Origin: Diplolepis rosae | Lineage: Eukaryota; Arthropoda; Insecta; Hymenoptera; Diplolepididae | DNA: 64,000 bases | Assembly: GCA_030998225.1 (NCBI GenBank) | Contig: JAPYXD010000744.1 | Location: forward strand, 1,240,001 to 1,304,000 | Direction: 5' to 3' | Shown here: positions 34,805 through 46,860 of the stretch, in pieces | How the letters are laid out: each line of letters opens with the position of its first letter | How positions within the stretch are numbered: position 1 is the first letter of the stretch | The notes under the pieces: generated by a model | Databases searched by the model: none | Seen by the model: only the letters and a program-made list of their open reading frames with translations | Told to the model about the DNA's origin: nothing | Position numbers and translations under genes: made by a program

Positions 34805-35325
34805 TTCTACTAGCGGGCCATAAAGTGGACTTTATTGCCCCGTGCGGGGCAAAAAAATCGTGTGCAACACGGAAAAACATTTATTTTACTCGTGTGGTTG
34901 TTACCCTCGCTGTGCTCGGGCATCAAACTTCACACTAGCAAAATAAATTTTTTTTTCCCTAGTTGCACAATGTACTATTGTGTCCAAACGGGCGGAAAAA
35001 GTCGCATTGCATGCTTGTGCGTAGAGCGGCATGGAGTCAATTGTGCCTTGGCGTCAAAATCGGGCGAAATGTTCATACCGCCCGCTTCAACGGGCAAAAT
35101 GTTCATACCACCCGAAACTTATCTGCCCGCGGCTAACTACGCACTCGCACGCAACGCGACTTTTTCCACCAATTTGGACACAAAACGTCGTGTGCACTTC
35201 GAGCGACATGGTAGCGATCTGACTCGTGTGAATACCGCCCTCGCTACGGTCGGGCGGGTACACTTCGCATACTCGTCACAATCGCTACCATGCCACCCTT
35301 GGTACACAATCTACTATTATGGTAT
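34805..35325 (+). repeat. CpG-rich hairpin-module repeat, copy 1
   Basis: Successive inverted modules: 'aaagtggacttt', 'gccccgtgcggggc', 'gcccgcttcaacgggc', 'ccgccctcgctacggtcgggcggg' type arms, and 'gacatggtagcgatctg' against 'cacaatcgctaccatgcc'. Related copies at 38429-38940 and 50230-50445. A 164-residue open frame (34835-35329) and its overlap on another frame are by-products, since the same DNA is open on both strands in copy 2. Confidence 0.72.
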
Positions 35326-35329
35326 GTAG

Positions 35330-35745
35330 TAAGAAATAGAAAGAGATAAAACTCGATGTACATTAAGACAGAAATAGTAAAAGACAGACGGGGATAAATG
35401 AGAGATAAGTACATAGAGATAAAAAAGAAGCAGTTCGAAAGAGTTAAGAATGGCAATATGTTGACAGGGATAAAAAAAAGCATATATGGGGATAAACGAA
35501 GGACAGGCAGGGATAGAGAAGAGAGAAGTAAATGAGGTAATATTAGAGATGTATTGAATAGGAGATAGAAAGAGTTAAACGGAAATGAACAAAAGATAGG
35601 TAGGGATAGAATAAGATAGACTGAACTTTTTATCCCAGAGTAATATGTTTGTAAAGCAATTAGCAGTTCTTGAATTATTAAAAATATAAATTAATAGAGA
35701 TCAATATTACTGTGATAAGGAATACATTGAGGGATAGAAAGAGAT
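35330..35745. repeat. Purine-rich GGGATAGAAAGAGATAAA tract
   Basis: Loose tandem 'gatagaaagagataaa' words. The tract continues beyond two insertions (35747-36024 and 36056-36801) at 'tagatagaaagagattaaa' (36805-36825), so both went into the same host repeat. Confidence 0.65.
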
Positions 35746-35746
35746 A

Positions 35747-36024
35747 CACGGAGAAACTTTTTATATCAATTTTTACTATAGTATTTTTCAAATTAGGGAA
35801 AAACGTATCACTTTGAGAATTTTCGTTAGTAAAATACTAAACTTTATAATAATGATATGAAACTTCAGCATAATTCATAGCAAATTTTACTATAGTTTAT
35901 ACTAAAGTTTCATATCATTATTATAAAGTTCAGTATTTTAACTAACAAAAATTCTCAAAGTGATACGTTTTTCCCTAAATTGAAAAATACGATAGTAAAA
36001 ATTGATATAAAAAGTTTCTGCGTG
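35747..36024. mobile_element. 278-bp CACGGAG-ended MITE, TTTACTATAGTAAA word
   Basis: CACGGAGAAACTTTTTATAT...AAAAGTTTCTGCGTG flanked by TA (35745-35746, 36025-36026). Long arms of ~110 bp pair; words 'ttttactatagt', 'agtaaaatacta' inside. Shares its end with the 1143-bp element at 39006-40148. Confidence 0.85.
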
Positions 36025-36055
36025 TAGATATTCCAGAGAATGTTGGATAGATTAA

Positions 36056-36801
36056 GGACGTTCTCTTGCCCGTAGATGTGCTCATCCAACTCTATCATAG
36101 GTTGTGGGATTACTGTTAAGCTTTCTAACCGAATGAGTTGAGCACCGTTTATGCGCAAAAGTAACAAAATGTGTCTTCTGCGTCGATTTGTGCGATTTGG
36201 CAACACCGCAATCCTGTCTTTCTCATATCGAGTCGAAAGCATATGGTGTGAGAGAGGTTATATTATGAGTTTATTGACAGTTTGTAAATACTAATAAGAT
36301 GTCTAATAAATTTCGCAAAAAAAATTGATTTTTTATTTCACAAAAATCAACTGCTCGTAAAAACAAAGCTCTGGAAGCAATGCCAAATGAAAGCGTACAT
36401 GCGCGCTGTTGATGTGGTGTTTCCAAGTCACCATATTTGCTTCAGCAAGCCGGCTAAGAATTTGTGCAACTGCGAGTTTCAACAACGTATATCTTTAAAA
36501 GTAGTGCCGGTACACGTATTTTTTATGATGGCATACGATTCCTTATAATCTCTAGTATAATATACTAGTTTTCCAAAAAAATCTAAAGAAAATTGTGCTT
36601 TTAATGTAAAGAAAGGTATCGCGAAACTGAACTACGCCTATCTAATACGTGTTAAGAGATTCAACTTTAGAGCTTAATTTCTCGATTTTAAGTACCGGTC
36701 TTGATGCTAATCTTTTTACCGCTTTGTAGATCATGGTAAAAGGTACTTATTTACGAAGTTTGAAAGAAATCTAAAGAAAAGTGATTTTCAAGAGAACGTC
36801 C
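36056..36801. mobile_element. 746-bp TTAA-flanked element
   Basis: GGACGTTCTCTTG...CAAGAGAACGTCC between TTAA copies (36052-36055, 36802-36805). Insertion into the purine tract. No convincing open frame; the 95-residue frame on the - strand crosses the element edge. TTAA duplication is typical of piggyBac-like elements, but the ends are not classic for that group. Confidence 0.8.
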
Positions 36802-36826
36802 TTAATAGATAGAAAGAGATTAAATT

Positions 36827-38428
36827 TGTCGCATAGGCTTCCGGATTGAAAATGTTATAGATACTGTGGATAGGTTTGTTCAATTTAATCAACAATTTGA
36901 TTTAAGTCAAGTGCAATCATAGTTGAGAGATATTTTTCAGATATTTCTCAATCATATAATTCTATCAATAATCATAATAATTTCCTAAATCTATAAAGAA
37001 TAGCCAAAAATAGTTAATAGTATTTGATTTAGTTTATGTTTGCTGCATCGACACAAAAAAATTGCTCTCTAGATGCTGATAAAAACATGCAAACTTATAA
37101 TCATAGACTTTTCGATAAATTACAACATTATTAAAAATAATAACGACAATCACAATTAAATCGTAATTTTGTCCGATAAGGACCTGTCTAAAATAATTGC
37201 TCAATCAACTTCCAAAATTATTTTTCTTAACAGGTTTTGTAACTTTTTTACATTTAGAAACCGTATAAAAAATGAAGGTGTATTTTTATTTCAAAAAATA
37301 TAAATATGTTTTAATATCAAAATTATTCAAACAACACGTTCATCTTGCATGGCAAAAAGAAAAAATAATTTTAAATATTTTTAAAATTAAAAATAGTGCT
37401 TAAAAAAGTGCGAACAAAGTAAAATATTGTCACAGTCGCCCCTTTCATGACGTTATTAACTATACAGGCTAAAAAGACTTAAAACGTTAAAATATTTGTT
37501 TATATATTAGATCAATTCAAACAAAAGTAGATATTTAGATTTCATAAATTTGCACGATGCCAATTTTTTACCCTATAAGGAAACAAATGTAATAAAAATA
37601 TGCATTCTTATTAGTAGCAAATTTTCAATTTTGAATTTTGTTAAATGACTAAGAATCATCACTTTATGTTCAATTTGTACCTATTTTTGGAGGTCATTTG
37701 AAAATTATTGCCTGTATATTGCATTACAAATTACGTATCATTACATCAGTGTTAAAGTTCACACTGTACAAGTAAAGTTGGGGCATCCCTGCAGCTGTCT
37801 CGTCGAAAAAGGCTCGAGGTCGTATAATTCATAAAATCATAAACTCCTTCAAGCTCTCATAAACTCAACCTGACCGGGGTGAGATTGTTCAAAGGAAAAA
37901 ATACTAATCTACCCTCATAAATATAAAATGAGTCTTTTTGTCCCAGAGATGTAAAAAAGCTACAGAAAAAATGATCTTGGGTCACTGGGTCCCCAAATAA
38001 TGTCTGAAAAGAACGCAGTAAAAAGAAAATTCAAAAAAAATTATATCTTTCTCACAATACAATAATATTTTTATGAGATTCATTAAAGTAGGCCTATAAA
38101 ATAATAAAGAACAATTTCAGCCATCTATAAGCAGCTTACAGAAATTTCATTCATAATTTAAGCTGACCCCTTAATTTACAATTTTCTTCAGGTAAATTTT
38201 ATTTTCAGATAAAAACATGTCGTTTCTAAAAGTAACCCGTGCAAAAATTCTCCGATCTAGCCCTGATCTGGAATAAAACGCCACCTCTGACATGGGCCCG
38301 TTTTGGGAGGCTAAAAATACGGCTAAGATCGTTGTGATAATCCGAATTTTAATTCAACTAAAAAATTTATGCACGGAACAACTTTTGATTTTACTTCAAG
38401 GATCATAATAGTAGTTTTTCTACTACGG
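36827..38428. other. Unassigned DNA
   Basis: AT-rich. No gene, RNA gene or clear element end could be supported. Confidence 0.35.
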
Positions 38429-38940
38429 GGTCATAAAGTGGATTTTATTGTCCTGTGTAGGGCAAACAATAGTAGATTGTGTACCAAGGGCGGCATGGTG
38501 GCGATTGTGACGAGAGTGAAGTGTATCCGCCCGAGCGTAGCGAGAGCGGTATTCACACGAGTCACATCGCCACCATATCGCTCGAGGTACACACGACGTT
38601 TTGTGTCCAAATTGGTGGAAAAAGTCGCGTTGCGTGCGAGTGCGTAGTTAGCCGCGGGCAGACAAGTTTCGGGCGGTATAAACATTTTCCCCGTTGGAGC
38701 GGGCGTTATGAACATTTCGCCCGATTGCGTCGCCGATGCGCAATTGGCTGCATGCCGTTCTACGCGCAAGCATGCAATGCGACTTTTTCCGCCCATTTGG
38801 ACACAAATCCATTTTCTGACCGCCAAGTAGAAAAAATGTTGTGCGCGACACGGGGAAAACATTCATTTTACTCGTGTGGTTGTTACCCACGCTTTGCTCG
38901 GGCATCAGACACAGTTTTTACACCAGTTGTAACCGAGAAG
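38429..38940 (-). repeat. CpG-rich hairpin-module repeat, copy 2
   Basis: 38465-38820 is the reverse complement of the 34975-35325 modules ('gtccaaattggtggaaaaag', 'ccgcgggcagacaagtttcg'), while 38821-38915 runs in the same direction as 34860-34930 ('ctcgtgtggttgttaccc'). The part order has been inverted. Frames of 143 and 154 residues on opposite strands are artefacts of the inverted modules. Confidence 0.72.
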
Positions 38941-39005
38941 TAATGCCAGTACCATACTGTTGGTGCTCTAGTGGTTTCTTACAGGCGCAGTACTAATTAC
39001 TATTA
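38941..39005. repeat. GTAC-rich repeat, left part
   Basis: 'gccagtaccatactgttgg' and 'gcgcagtactaattac'. Continues at 40151-40310 beyond the inserted 1143-bp element. Confidence 0.6.
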
Positions 39006-40148
39006 CACGGAGAAACTCTTCATTGCAAAATTTAGTATTATTATATTTATTTTTACTAAAAGTCAATAGGAAACGAGGATATAACGTCACTTTTTTAGAA
39101 ATTACTATTTTAAGTATTTAACTATGGAGTTACTAATAATATTGGAGAAAATGGTGATATAATTGTATTTATGCCTAAAAACAAAAGCAAATTTTATTAC
39201 TTGAAATAGTAAAATCGTAATCGACACATCGAACGAATTATATTGAAGTAAACCCAATAAATGTTTCATTAATTGCTAAAAAAGAACGTTAAGTTTACAA
39301 AAGACAATAGTAAAGTCACATCTTCTGTCTAACCGAATTACCATAGTCTTTTGGGGATAGTGGAACCATATTTATAACTTTTCCTATCGAAAATAGGAAA
39401 TAATTGCACCTCCATGATATAAAAAAATCAGTCATTCGTAAATTTTACCATATTTCTTATTAGATTTTGTGGGCTACATAGAGAGAGTATTTATAAACAT
39501 AGTTACATATTTACATACACGTATATATATATATCAATATAAATAATAAACATACCAATGCACGATCAAATACTAATTCAACGCAACTTAACCTAACTGC
39601 ACAACGCACACATTCATAAACGCATCGCAGTGATATGTCAATATTGTCAATTACAATGTAGCAACTTCATTATATACTGAACTGTGGAAACTTTTATGAT
39701 TTGTGAGGAAAAGCTCGGTAGTCCCTCTGCTAGATTCTCGGGTAATATCAGAAAAGTTCGGCGTATCTGACGTCACTCTGCAGTACATTTAATATTTCCA
39801 ATGGGAATTTTGACAACGTACTATTCCAATATACGATGTATTCGATTGCAAAATATTCAAGTCTTTCTCTCTTCATTGTTCATTACTATTGACATTGGTA
39901 ATTTCTCTAAACTATTTTGCAATTTATATTATTCAAAAGACCAATTCTTGCATAGATAGTTTTACTTTTTATTTATATATAGGTATCACTTATTTCTAGT
40001 TTCAATTTCCCATCAAAGATATTAATCTTTGCAACTCTCAATGGTAATTTATAAAGTTGCACTATATTTACAATTGGTTCAGGAAATGTATTTCCTCCTA
40101 CTGCTATGGTAAATAAAACTAGATTTTACAATGAAAAGTTTCTCCGTG
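39006..40148. mobile_element. 1143-bp CACGGAG-ended element
   Basis: CACGGAGAAACTCTTCATTG...CAATGAAAAGTTTCTCCGTG, flanked by TA (39004-39005, 40149-40150). 'ttactattttaagtat' and 'taaatttagtatta'-type words near the ends. The middle has short AT microsatellite (39521-39532) and no open frame. Confidence 0.82.
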
Positions 40149-40150
40149 TA

Positions 40151-40310
40151 CCGGCTCAATACCGATGAAAGAATTGTGCCAACCTTCGGAACAGTACTGG
40201 TTTAGTGCTGGCTGTATACAGAATCAAAATACTGGACCGGCATAGAAGTTTCATCGACAGTTGGCATTCTACTGGTTTGCTACTTCCGCAGTATTAATTA
40301 TAATTTTAAC
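40151..40310. repeat. GTAC-rich repeat, right part
   Basis: 'ggaacagtactggtttagtg', 'actggaccggcatagaag' and 'ttccgcagtattaatt'. Same family as 42536-43170. Confidence 0.6.
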
Positions 40311-40477
40311 ATTTTTGACATATCCATTCAAAATGTATTTTTATAAATAATTTAATAATTATTTTTAGTTAAGTGTTCTACACATTTTTCAGTTTTTTTG
40401 AAAAGGAATTATATTTTTCAGTAAAAAATACAATATCAAATCAATTAGTTGAGTTTGAAATTTTTGTCACTGCCTAC

Positions 40478-40575
40478 ATTATCGGAGGATCACCAGTCGC
40501 GTATCGAAATTGTCTACGAGGACACCTGTCAACAACGTATCCTATTTGATACGCGATTAGTGATCCTCCGATAAT
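40478..40575. repeat. 98-bp fold-back
   Basis: Arms ATTATCGGAGGATCAC and GTGATCCTCCGATAAT, extended by 'tcgcgtatc' and 'gatacgcga'. A related fragment lies in the eve 3' region (27030-27115). Overlapping frames are artefacts. Confidence 0.75.
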
Positions 40576-40989
40576 GTGGAGAATTAGATGTCGGACGCCT
40601 GTATATAATCCAGTCGAATTAACATGGAAAGTTGGGAAACATGGATGTGAGAGCAAGATCCGAGATTTTTATTGGAATCGCTCAAAAATATCACAGTAAT
40701 TGACGTACCATGTTTTGCGCCTCGAATTTCCTTGATAGCATGATTTTTGTACACATACTGCAAGTATAAAGCTATCATATGCAATGATTAGATGAGTGGT
40801 TTTTATTTTTCAACACATCCAAACGATTATTTAAAAGGGGGTTGTAATTTTTACATTAATTGCAAAATGAATAACTCCGCGGTTTTTTGACAAATTCCAA
40901 ATCTGAAAAGACGCTGTGAAAGTGCTTGCAAAAACGAATCTTTTAGCGCTTTGAACGCTTCAATTCGACCTTACAATCTGAAGTTATTA

Positions 40990-41355
40990 AATCCCAAAGT
41001 CTGCTGCATGTGAGTGAGATTGGAAGGTCGAATTTCAAGTTTTAACATACTGTAACTTTCCTAATTTTAGTTTAATCGAAATATGTTATTAGGATAATTA
41101 GTAGATATTTATGTGAACTACCAGAAACTAGTATTCACATTTTTGATTTTTTCATAAAGTTTTTCTCAAAAACACAAAAAATGATCATATTTTGACCATT
41201 TTGGGCGGATGTGGCTGGTTAACGAACTTGTTCTTAATTTTTCGGCTCCGATATATTATGCCAAAGCTCAATCCAATCCGATAATTCTATTGAGAGTTAT
41301 CGAGTATACGACCTACTACTATACTAGAAAGACAGACAGACACAGACAGAAATCG
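40990..41355 (+). repeat. Dispersed hairpin-family repeat, far-end fragment
   Basis: 'gcggatgtggctggttaacg', 'gctcaatccaatccgataat' and 'gacagacagacacagacag' equal the far end of copy 4 (32200-32520) in reverse. Confidence 0.65.
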
Positions 41356-41361
41356 TTTCTT

Positions 41362-42483
41362 CACTGAGAAAAACGGATCATAAAACCTGGATGTTAAAAG
41401 TAAGGATAGTATTCGGTAACATAAAATATGTTAAAGTGTATGATCTATAATCTTTATCTAATATATAAGGATATTAATAAACATAATCTCCAGATGTTAC
41501 ATTCTTATAATCTTCAGAAAATAATTCGTAACATCTGCAGATAATAAACCTACACTGAGAAACTTTTCGCTAGAGTAAATGATAAGATTGAATGAAGGTT
41601 TAGTACAATAGTGTTTTAAAATGAGGAAACCCGAGGTTTTATTACATTTATTCATATTATGGCATCGAAATTCAATATAGTCATAACAGTCTTTAAAACG
41701 TGTAGAAGAGAAATTAGTATTTTAAATACCAAATATTATGAATCTCCATTCGAAAAATAAAGAGTACTAAAAAATGATATTATGATTACTAAGTGTTCTA
41801 AAAATAAATTTAATAAGTCGAACAATGAATATTATAACCTAGAAACCACATTTGAAAAATTCATATTGTGAATATGATCTTGCCACAAACCTTGTGACGA
41901 GCAGCAAAAATCAAAACATTCATTCTCGGTTTTTCGTATAATTCGTTTCAGAATGTCGTCCGAGTGCTCCCGACGTTATCCGAATAGCTTCTTAGACTCG
42001 AATCCAAGTCTGGCCAACTCAGTAGTGGCTTATAAGCGACATTTATTTCGTAATATGGCAAGCGAGAATAGCCGAGAGGCTTTAGGCGTTAGGAATGCGT
42101 TTAGTTAATGTAGATATAGGTAGAGTTAGAGGGTTCGAACCCAAAAGCGAATTTTGAAATTTAATTTCAAGCTTATGCGATTATAAATAGTGTAGCATTG
42201 TGTACTTAAAAAAGGTATGATAATAATATTTTTGTATGTGTTCCCACTGAAAACTCCCCTCTTCTGAGTGCCAAAGCTCTCCCCTCTATCTTCCTTTTGT
42301 TTTGCACGCGTTAAATCTGGTATGTTTCAGTTTATAATCCAAGATATTATCCGATACTATCTTTTTTTTAACATCTACAGATTATGGTTTTAATAATCTA
42401 GATCGCTGTCCCATAGTTAATAGTCCAAGATTATACCCGATAACATATTTTTCATTACCGTTTACAATCCATTTTTCTCAGTG
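41362..42483. mobile_element. CACTGAG-ended array element with ATAATCTAGATTAT-type word
   Basis: Left CACTGAGAAAAACGGATCAT, right 'ttacaatccatttttctcagtg'. Flanks TT and TA do not match, so the two ends may belong to different insertions. Words 'tatgatctataatctttat', 'taataatctagatcgc' and 'agtccaagattatac'. A second CACTGAG terminus at 41553 (TA before it) starts another element whose far end was not found. Carries a tRNA-like segment. Confidence 0.6.
42062..42150 (+). repeat. tRNA-like (SINE-type) segment
   Basis: 'aatagccgagaggctttagg' as A box and GGTTCGAACCC at 42132-42142 as B box, with a long stretch between them as in Ser/Leu tRNAs. No closed acceptor stem. Sequence differs from the segment carried in the 1525-bp element. 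Confidence 0.65.
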
Positions 42484-42535
42484 TAGAATGCTTATGAAAT
42501 TAAAAAATTTCACCAAATATAATCCCGTTAGTATC

Positions 42536-43170
42536 AGTTGATAATACTGGACCACTACTGCTTTAAAGTACCAGCCCAGTACTGACTGCAAATTTCTAGT
42601 AAAGTTATCATTAGGTGTCTAGCTAGTACCGCGGTTGATAATACTGGACCAGTAGTGCTTTTAAGTACCAGCCCAGTACTGACTGCCAATTCCCAGCTGA
42701 GTTATTATTATGGATCTAACCAGTACTATGCCAGTATTCATGCAGATATTGCACCAGTACCCTGTCAGTACTAGAAATGCGGAGACGGTACTGGCATGGT
42801 ACCGCGCTAGTAGTAAATTTCCACCTGGGTAGTTGCACAATATACTACTTCGTCACTATCCAGGTGGATATCCAGTACTGGGCGTCTGTATGGCGCCAGT
42901 ACTGGTTCGTAATGCTCTGTTGTAGTGCGTGTGCGTAGTACAACGGTACTCGAGACCAGTACCGAATCTGTACTGTCAAACCACTAGCGCACTGAAATGC
43001 CGGACTTATCCTTTTTGTATTAGCACCGGCTTAGTACTGCTTCGATCATGGAGCCAACCTTTCGCCAGTACTGGGTCAATTGTCGATTATCTATACTGGC
43101 CAACTGTACTAAGGCAGTACTACGCCTGTGATGAACTCCGGCGAAATACAGAAATTTCCACCTGGGATAT
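42536..43170. repeat. GTAC-rich palindrome array, two or more units
   Basis: A ~105-bp unit starts 'ttgataatactggaccac' at 42538 and recurs at 42643 ('ttgataatactggacc'). Boundaries 'aatttccacctgggta' (42820-42835) and 'aatttccacctgggata' (43152-43168) match the right end of 58539-58708, so more than one element may abut. The 107-residue frame at 42929-43252 is an artefact. Confidence 0.7.
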
Positions 43171-44002
43171 ATGGCGTAAAGTTTGCGTCTGTATGGCAAA
43201 CGTTATTTTTATGAGATTTTTTTGCGGGATAAACAAAGTAAGAGAGAAGTAGGAAGACATTTTTAGATTATATTTTTAAAATCATCAACTTCAATTTTGC
43301 AATTTTTTAGAATTTTTACTTTACACACATTATGCGTGAAAATCAACTTTTGATTCATCGAAAACGATGCGTAAAGACGTATTTTACGCATATAAAGAAA
43401 AAAAAATGATTTACCAGTGAAATATTATTTGAACTTTTGCATTTCAAAAACAATAAATTATTTGCATTTATTTTATAAACAATCAGTTTTTAAACCCTTT
43501 CACTAGAACTGGACTTTTTTTTCTTGATAATAAATTCAAATGAAATGCGAGTTGAATAATGGAGGGTCCGAATTTTTATTAGCGTCATCACCTCCAGAAA
43601 ATCCCTTCGGGTCATCAAGTGCTTGGCAGATATTTCAATCTGCTTTGGAGCCGTTCGTCGATTCTCAAATTTATGAAATATTAATATCCAATTTATACCC
43701 CTGATGCAAGAATAATCCCCTCAGAAGGTACATAATACTCGCCCCCTGACTTATAGGAAAATTATAGCGAGAGCCGACCCTCTCACTTTTGCTAATATAT
43801 GTAGTATATACTTCACGTAATAGTCAGCGTTTCCGAATGAAATTGTAGTTATAGTGTCCGAAATCAGATTTGATCAGCAAATCATTTATCTTATCAGAAC
43901 AACCATTAAGATTTTGCTCTTCCGCTTCTAATTGTCACTTTGGGATGTCGGAAAATTTGATAACATGAAATTGATTGTATGTATACCATATACGCTATAA
44001 AC
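43171..44002. other. Unassigned DNA
   Basis: Nothing recognised; short AT-rich frames only. Confidence 0.35.
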
Positions 44003-44004
44003 TA

Positions 44005-45529
44005 TCCCGTGTAGAAATTGCCCTATCTTTCCTTATTTCAAGTTGGGTTCTAGTGGGGCCCGGACTAGAATTTCCTCTTCTAGAAAAAACTGGTGGGGGC
44101 CCTGTTAGCACCCGATTACTATTTCTAGTCCAGAAAAAACTGATAGGGCCCCTGTCAGGTTCCAGAGAGGAATTCCTTGTTTCGCTCAAGTATGGAAAAT
44201 CTATTTGTATTTAGCGGGGCCCCGACTAGAGAATCCCTACTTGTAATATTTGTGGATGAGGTTAGGTCCATTAGATACAACATAACCTTTATTCTTTATT
44301 CCCATTAAAATTTGATCTTATCTGAGAAAAATGGAGATTTTCTGAACACGGTCTTGAATATGATCAATACTTAAGATAACCTGTATAAAGTTTCACTAAT
44401 ATACAATCATAAAAGTTAATAATTCTAAAATGTATATAAATCTTTTTATTATGTAATGTTCTTTAATTCAAAAATTTGAACGCTTTCTTTCAAAAGTATT
44501 TTATTTTATAGAAAATCGATTTAATAATTAAAAGTTTTAAAAATTTTAATCAGAATCATAAATTGGGCTAAAATCTAAAAATTCGCGATATAAATCTTTT
44601 TATTATGTAATGTTCTTTAATTCAAAAATTTGAACGCTTTCTTTCAAAAGTATTTTATTTGATAGAAAATCGATTTAATATTTAAAAGTTTTAAAAATTT
44701 TAATCAGAATCATAAATTGGGCTAAAATCTAAAAATTCCCGATTACACGGGGCCTATACACTTCTTACACTGCCCTGCAGTAGTTGAAGGTTATAAGCGC
44801 TATTTTCTTCCTCGTATACCAAGCGTGCGCAGCCGAGAGGCTTAGTCGTTAGGTTAGTAATGCGTTAATTATAAGTAGAAAGGGTTCGAACCCACAGCGT
44901 TAAGAATAATTTTATCTTATTTGATTTACCTATGTTCCTGGAGTTCACTTAACTTCAAAAATGACACTTTGGGGCCTTTACAAACTACGGAAAGTAAGTT
45001 AAAAAGTAGTCAAACCTACTGAGATTTTTTTCCGGTGTACATGTGACGAAAAAATACTGTCAATTTACTCAAAAAAAATTTCCTATCTTGAAAACAGATT
45101 TTTTACTATGAAAACAGTAAACTTAACCTTCCAAGCGAATATCCCTCCGTTGCCGTTAAAAACGGTAAATATTAGAGTCGTAACTCGCATTTCCTCTGTA
45201 CTTTTTCTATCAGTTCTGGAAAATCCTTTTTATTTTTTATTTTCTCAGTGAGATACCTGAACAAAATTGGTCACGTGACTCTGCTAATTTTAGCACTTAA
45301 ATTAAATGCGGAGGTCCAATAGGGCCCTAATGGTGTCCTTTTTTGTAGGTGGGGTAGTGTAAGGGCTGACCTCACTAAACCCCTACTAGAAAGTCTAGTA
45401 GGGCCCACGTCGACAAAAGCGTTACGTTACCGACGGGGCCCTGACTAGTTTTCCACGCTATATCCCGACTAGAGATAGGGCAAACTCGTCGGGGCCCCAC
45501 TAGACCTCTATCAAAATTTCTACACGGGA
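44005..45529 (+). mobile_element. 1525-bp DNA element, copy 2
   Basis: TCCCGTGTAG...CTACACGGGA flanked by TA (44003-44004, 45530-45531). Every block read by eye matches copy 1 at a constant offset of 30101, which points to very recent movement or duplication. Frames of 79 and 64 residues near the left end on both strands come from the GGGGCCC/CTAG subterminal repeats. Confidence 0.9.
44823..44901 (+). repeat. tRNA-like (SINE-type) segment in copy 2
   Basis: Identical by eye to 14722-14800; B box GGTTCGAACCC at 44883-44893. Confidence 0.65.
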
Positions 45530-45789
45530 TAAATGCATTCAAAAAAATATTTCGTCAACATCGTACTACATCTTTTTTTCAATAAATCGATTTTCTAAAA
45601 ACTAAAGATTCTTGTAGTAAATATACGTAGAAATTCTAGAAATTATTATTATTCAAGATAAGAGCCTTTTTTCAGAAAATTTAAGAAATATTACATTTTC
45701 GTAAAGAAAAAATAGTAAATCGCATTACAAATTTGTATTCTATTTTTCAGACAAACTCAAAAATTTTGGGAATTTTATTTTTTTTCATT

Positions 45790-46025
45790 TCTAGAATAAT
45801 ATTTTTGTATAGTCAATTGCCATTAATCAACATTGGCATCGTTATAAACCATTTATTTACACCCCAAATCTTTGTTTATTCCTATTCGACTAATTTTCCG
45901 CGTGTTCAATTTCCTAGTCCTTTAAATTAAAATGAAATAAATTTAAATTAATTGGAATAATCATTCTGCCCACAATACCAATGTTGTTCAATGGCAATTG
46001 ATTATGCAAAAATATTATTCTGCTT
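45790..46025. repeat. Fold-back
   Basis: 'gtcaattgccattaatcaac' at the left pairs with 'gttcaatggcaattgatta' at the right, with 'agaataatatttttg' and 'caaaaatattattct' beyond. It lies next to the left end of the 4.6-kb element. Confidence 0.65.
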
Positions 46026-46490
46026 ATTTTTCGTATTTTTTGCTCAAATGCGTAAACATTAGGGTGTGCCAAAAAAACGCGATAATTTTTTTTTTTCACG
46101 AAAACTTGAAAATATCGTAGAATATGTCAAAACAAAAATTCTGTCCAAAGTAAAGCTCGTAATTTCAATTTTAAGAGGTTTCTCATCGTACCTAAAGTTT
46201 TTCCATTTAAATAACACAGATTACACAGGTACACGAAAAAATATTTTTTTTAACTGCCTCGAATGTTTTGACTGATTTTTACGTTTTTTGGTGCGCTGAA
46301 TCCAAATCTTAGTAACCAATTTGTTCCATCACGTACACATTTTTTTCTACATTGGGTTATCCTTAGTCATCGGGTTAAAAATAAGGTTCATTTCACTGTG
46401 GTAATAACCAGCAAATTTTTATTTCAAAATTTAGTAAATGAAAAAAAATGAAATTGGCCAACACAGTTTACATGTAAAGTCACTCTTGGG

Positions 46491-46622
46491 TCAATGAATC
46501 TCCTGGTGGGCCCGTTTCTTCTTCCCCTGAATGCTTTTCTTGGTGCGTTGCTTTGCGTATTTTTCATCAGGGGTTTCCCGCAGCAGCAACCAGCATAAAT
46601 CAGCCATCATATTGGTATAAAA
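46491..46622 (-). pseudogene. Possible C-terminal coding remnant
   Basis: The - strand frame reads ...NMMADLCWLLLRETPDEKY then a Lys/Arg-rich tail (QRTKKS, GKKKR) and a TGA at 46491-46493. The composition (acidic/aromatic then basic tail) is unlike the AT-rich frames around it. It may be the last exon of the transposase of the enclosing 4.6-kb element. The family could not be named, and no upstream exon was found. Confidence 0.35.
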
Positions 46623-46679
46623 TGAATACAAAACCTCCTAAAATATCATGAGGGAGTGTTTCTAGTTAGTTAACCATTC

Positions 46680-46860
46680 CCGAGTCGAACTATTGATTCT
46701 CTATTGATTCTCTAAGATGCTCCATTTTCGAGGACTTGAAAAATCAAAAGAGGCGAATTAGCTGTTTCCCGAGTCGAAGTATTGATTCTCTATTGATTCT
46801 CTAAGATGCTCCATTTTCGAGGACTTGAGAGAATCAAAAGAGGCTTATTAGCTGCTTAAA
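46680..46860. repeat. Two tandem ~86-bp units
   Basis: 'cccgagtcgaactattgatt' and 'cccgagtcgaagtattgatt' head two units that both contain 'gatgctccattttcgaggac'. Their complement style reappears in the purine tract at 49000-49140. Confidence 0.8.

Noticed and set aside
34835..35329. A 164-residue open frame
   Set aside because: It lies in CpG-rich inverted modules, and the matching DNA at 38.4-38.9 kb is open on both strands, so the frame reflects composition and not a gene.
38431..38943. Overlapping 143- and 154-residue frames on opposite strands
   Set aside because: Same hairpin-module repeat; no domain, splice sites or start context.
42062..42150. A functional tRNA gene
   Set aside because: A and B boxes are good, but the acceptor stem does not close and the sequence lies in a repeat.
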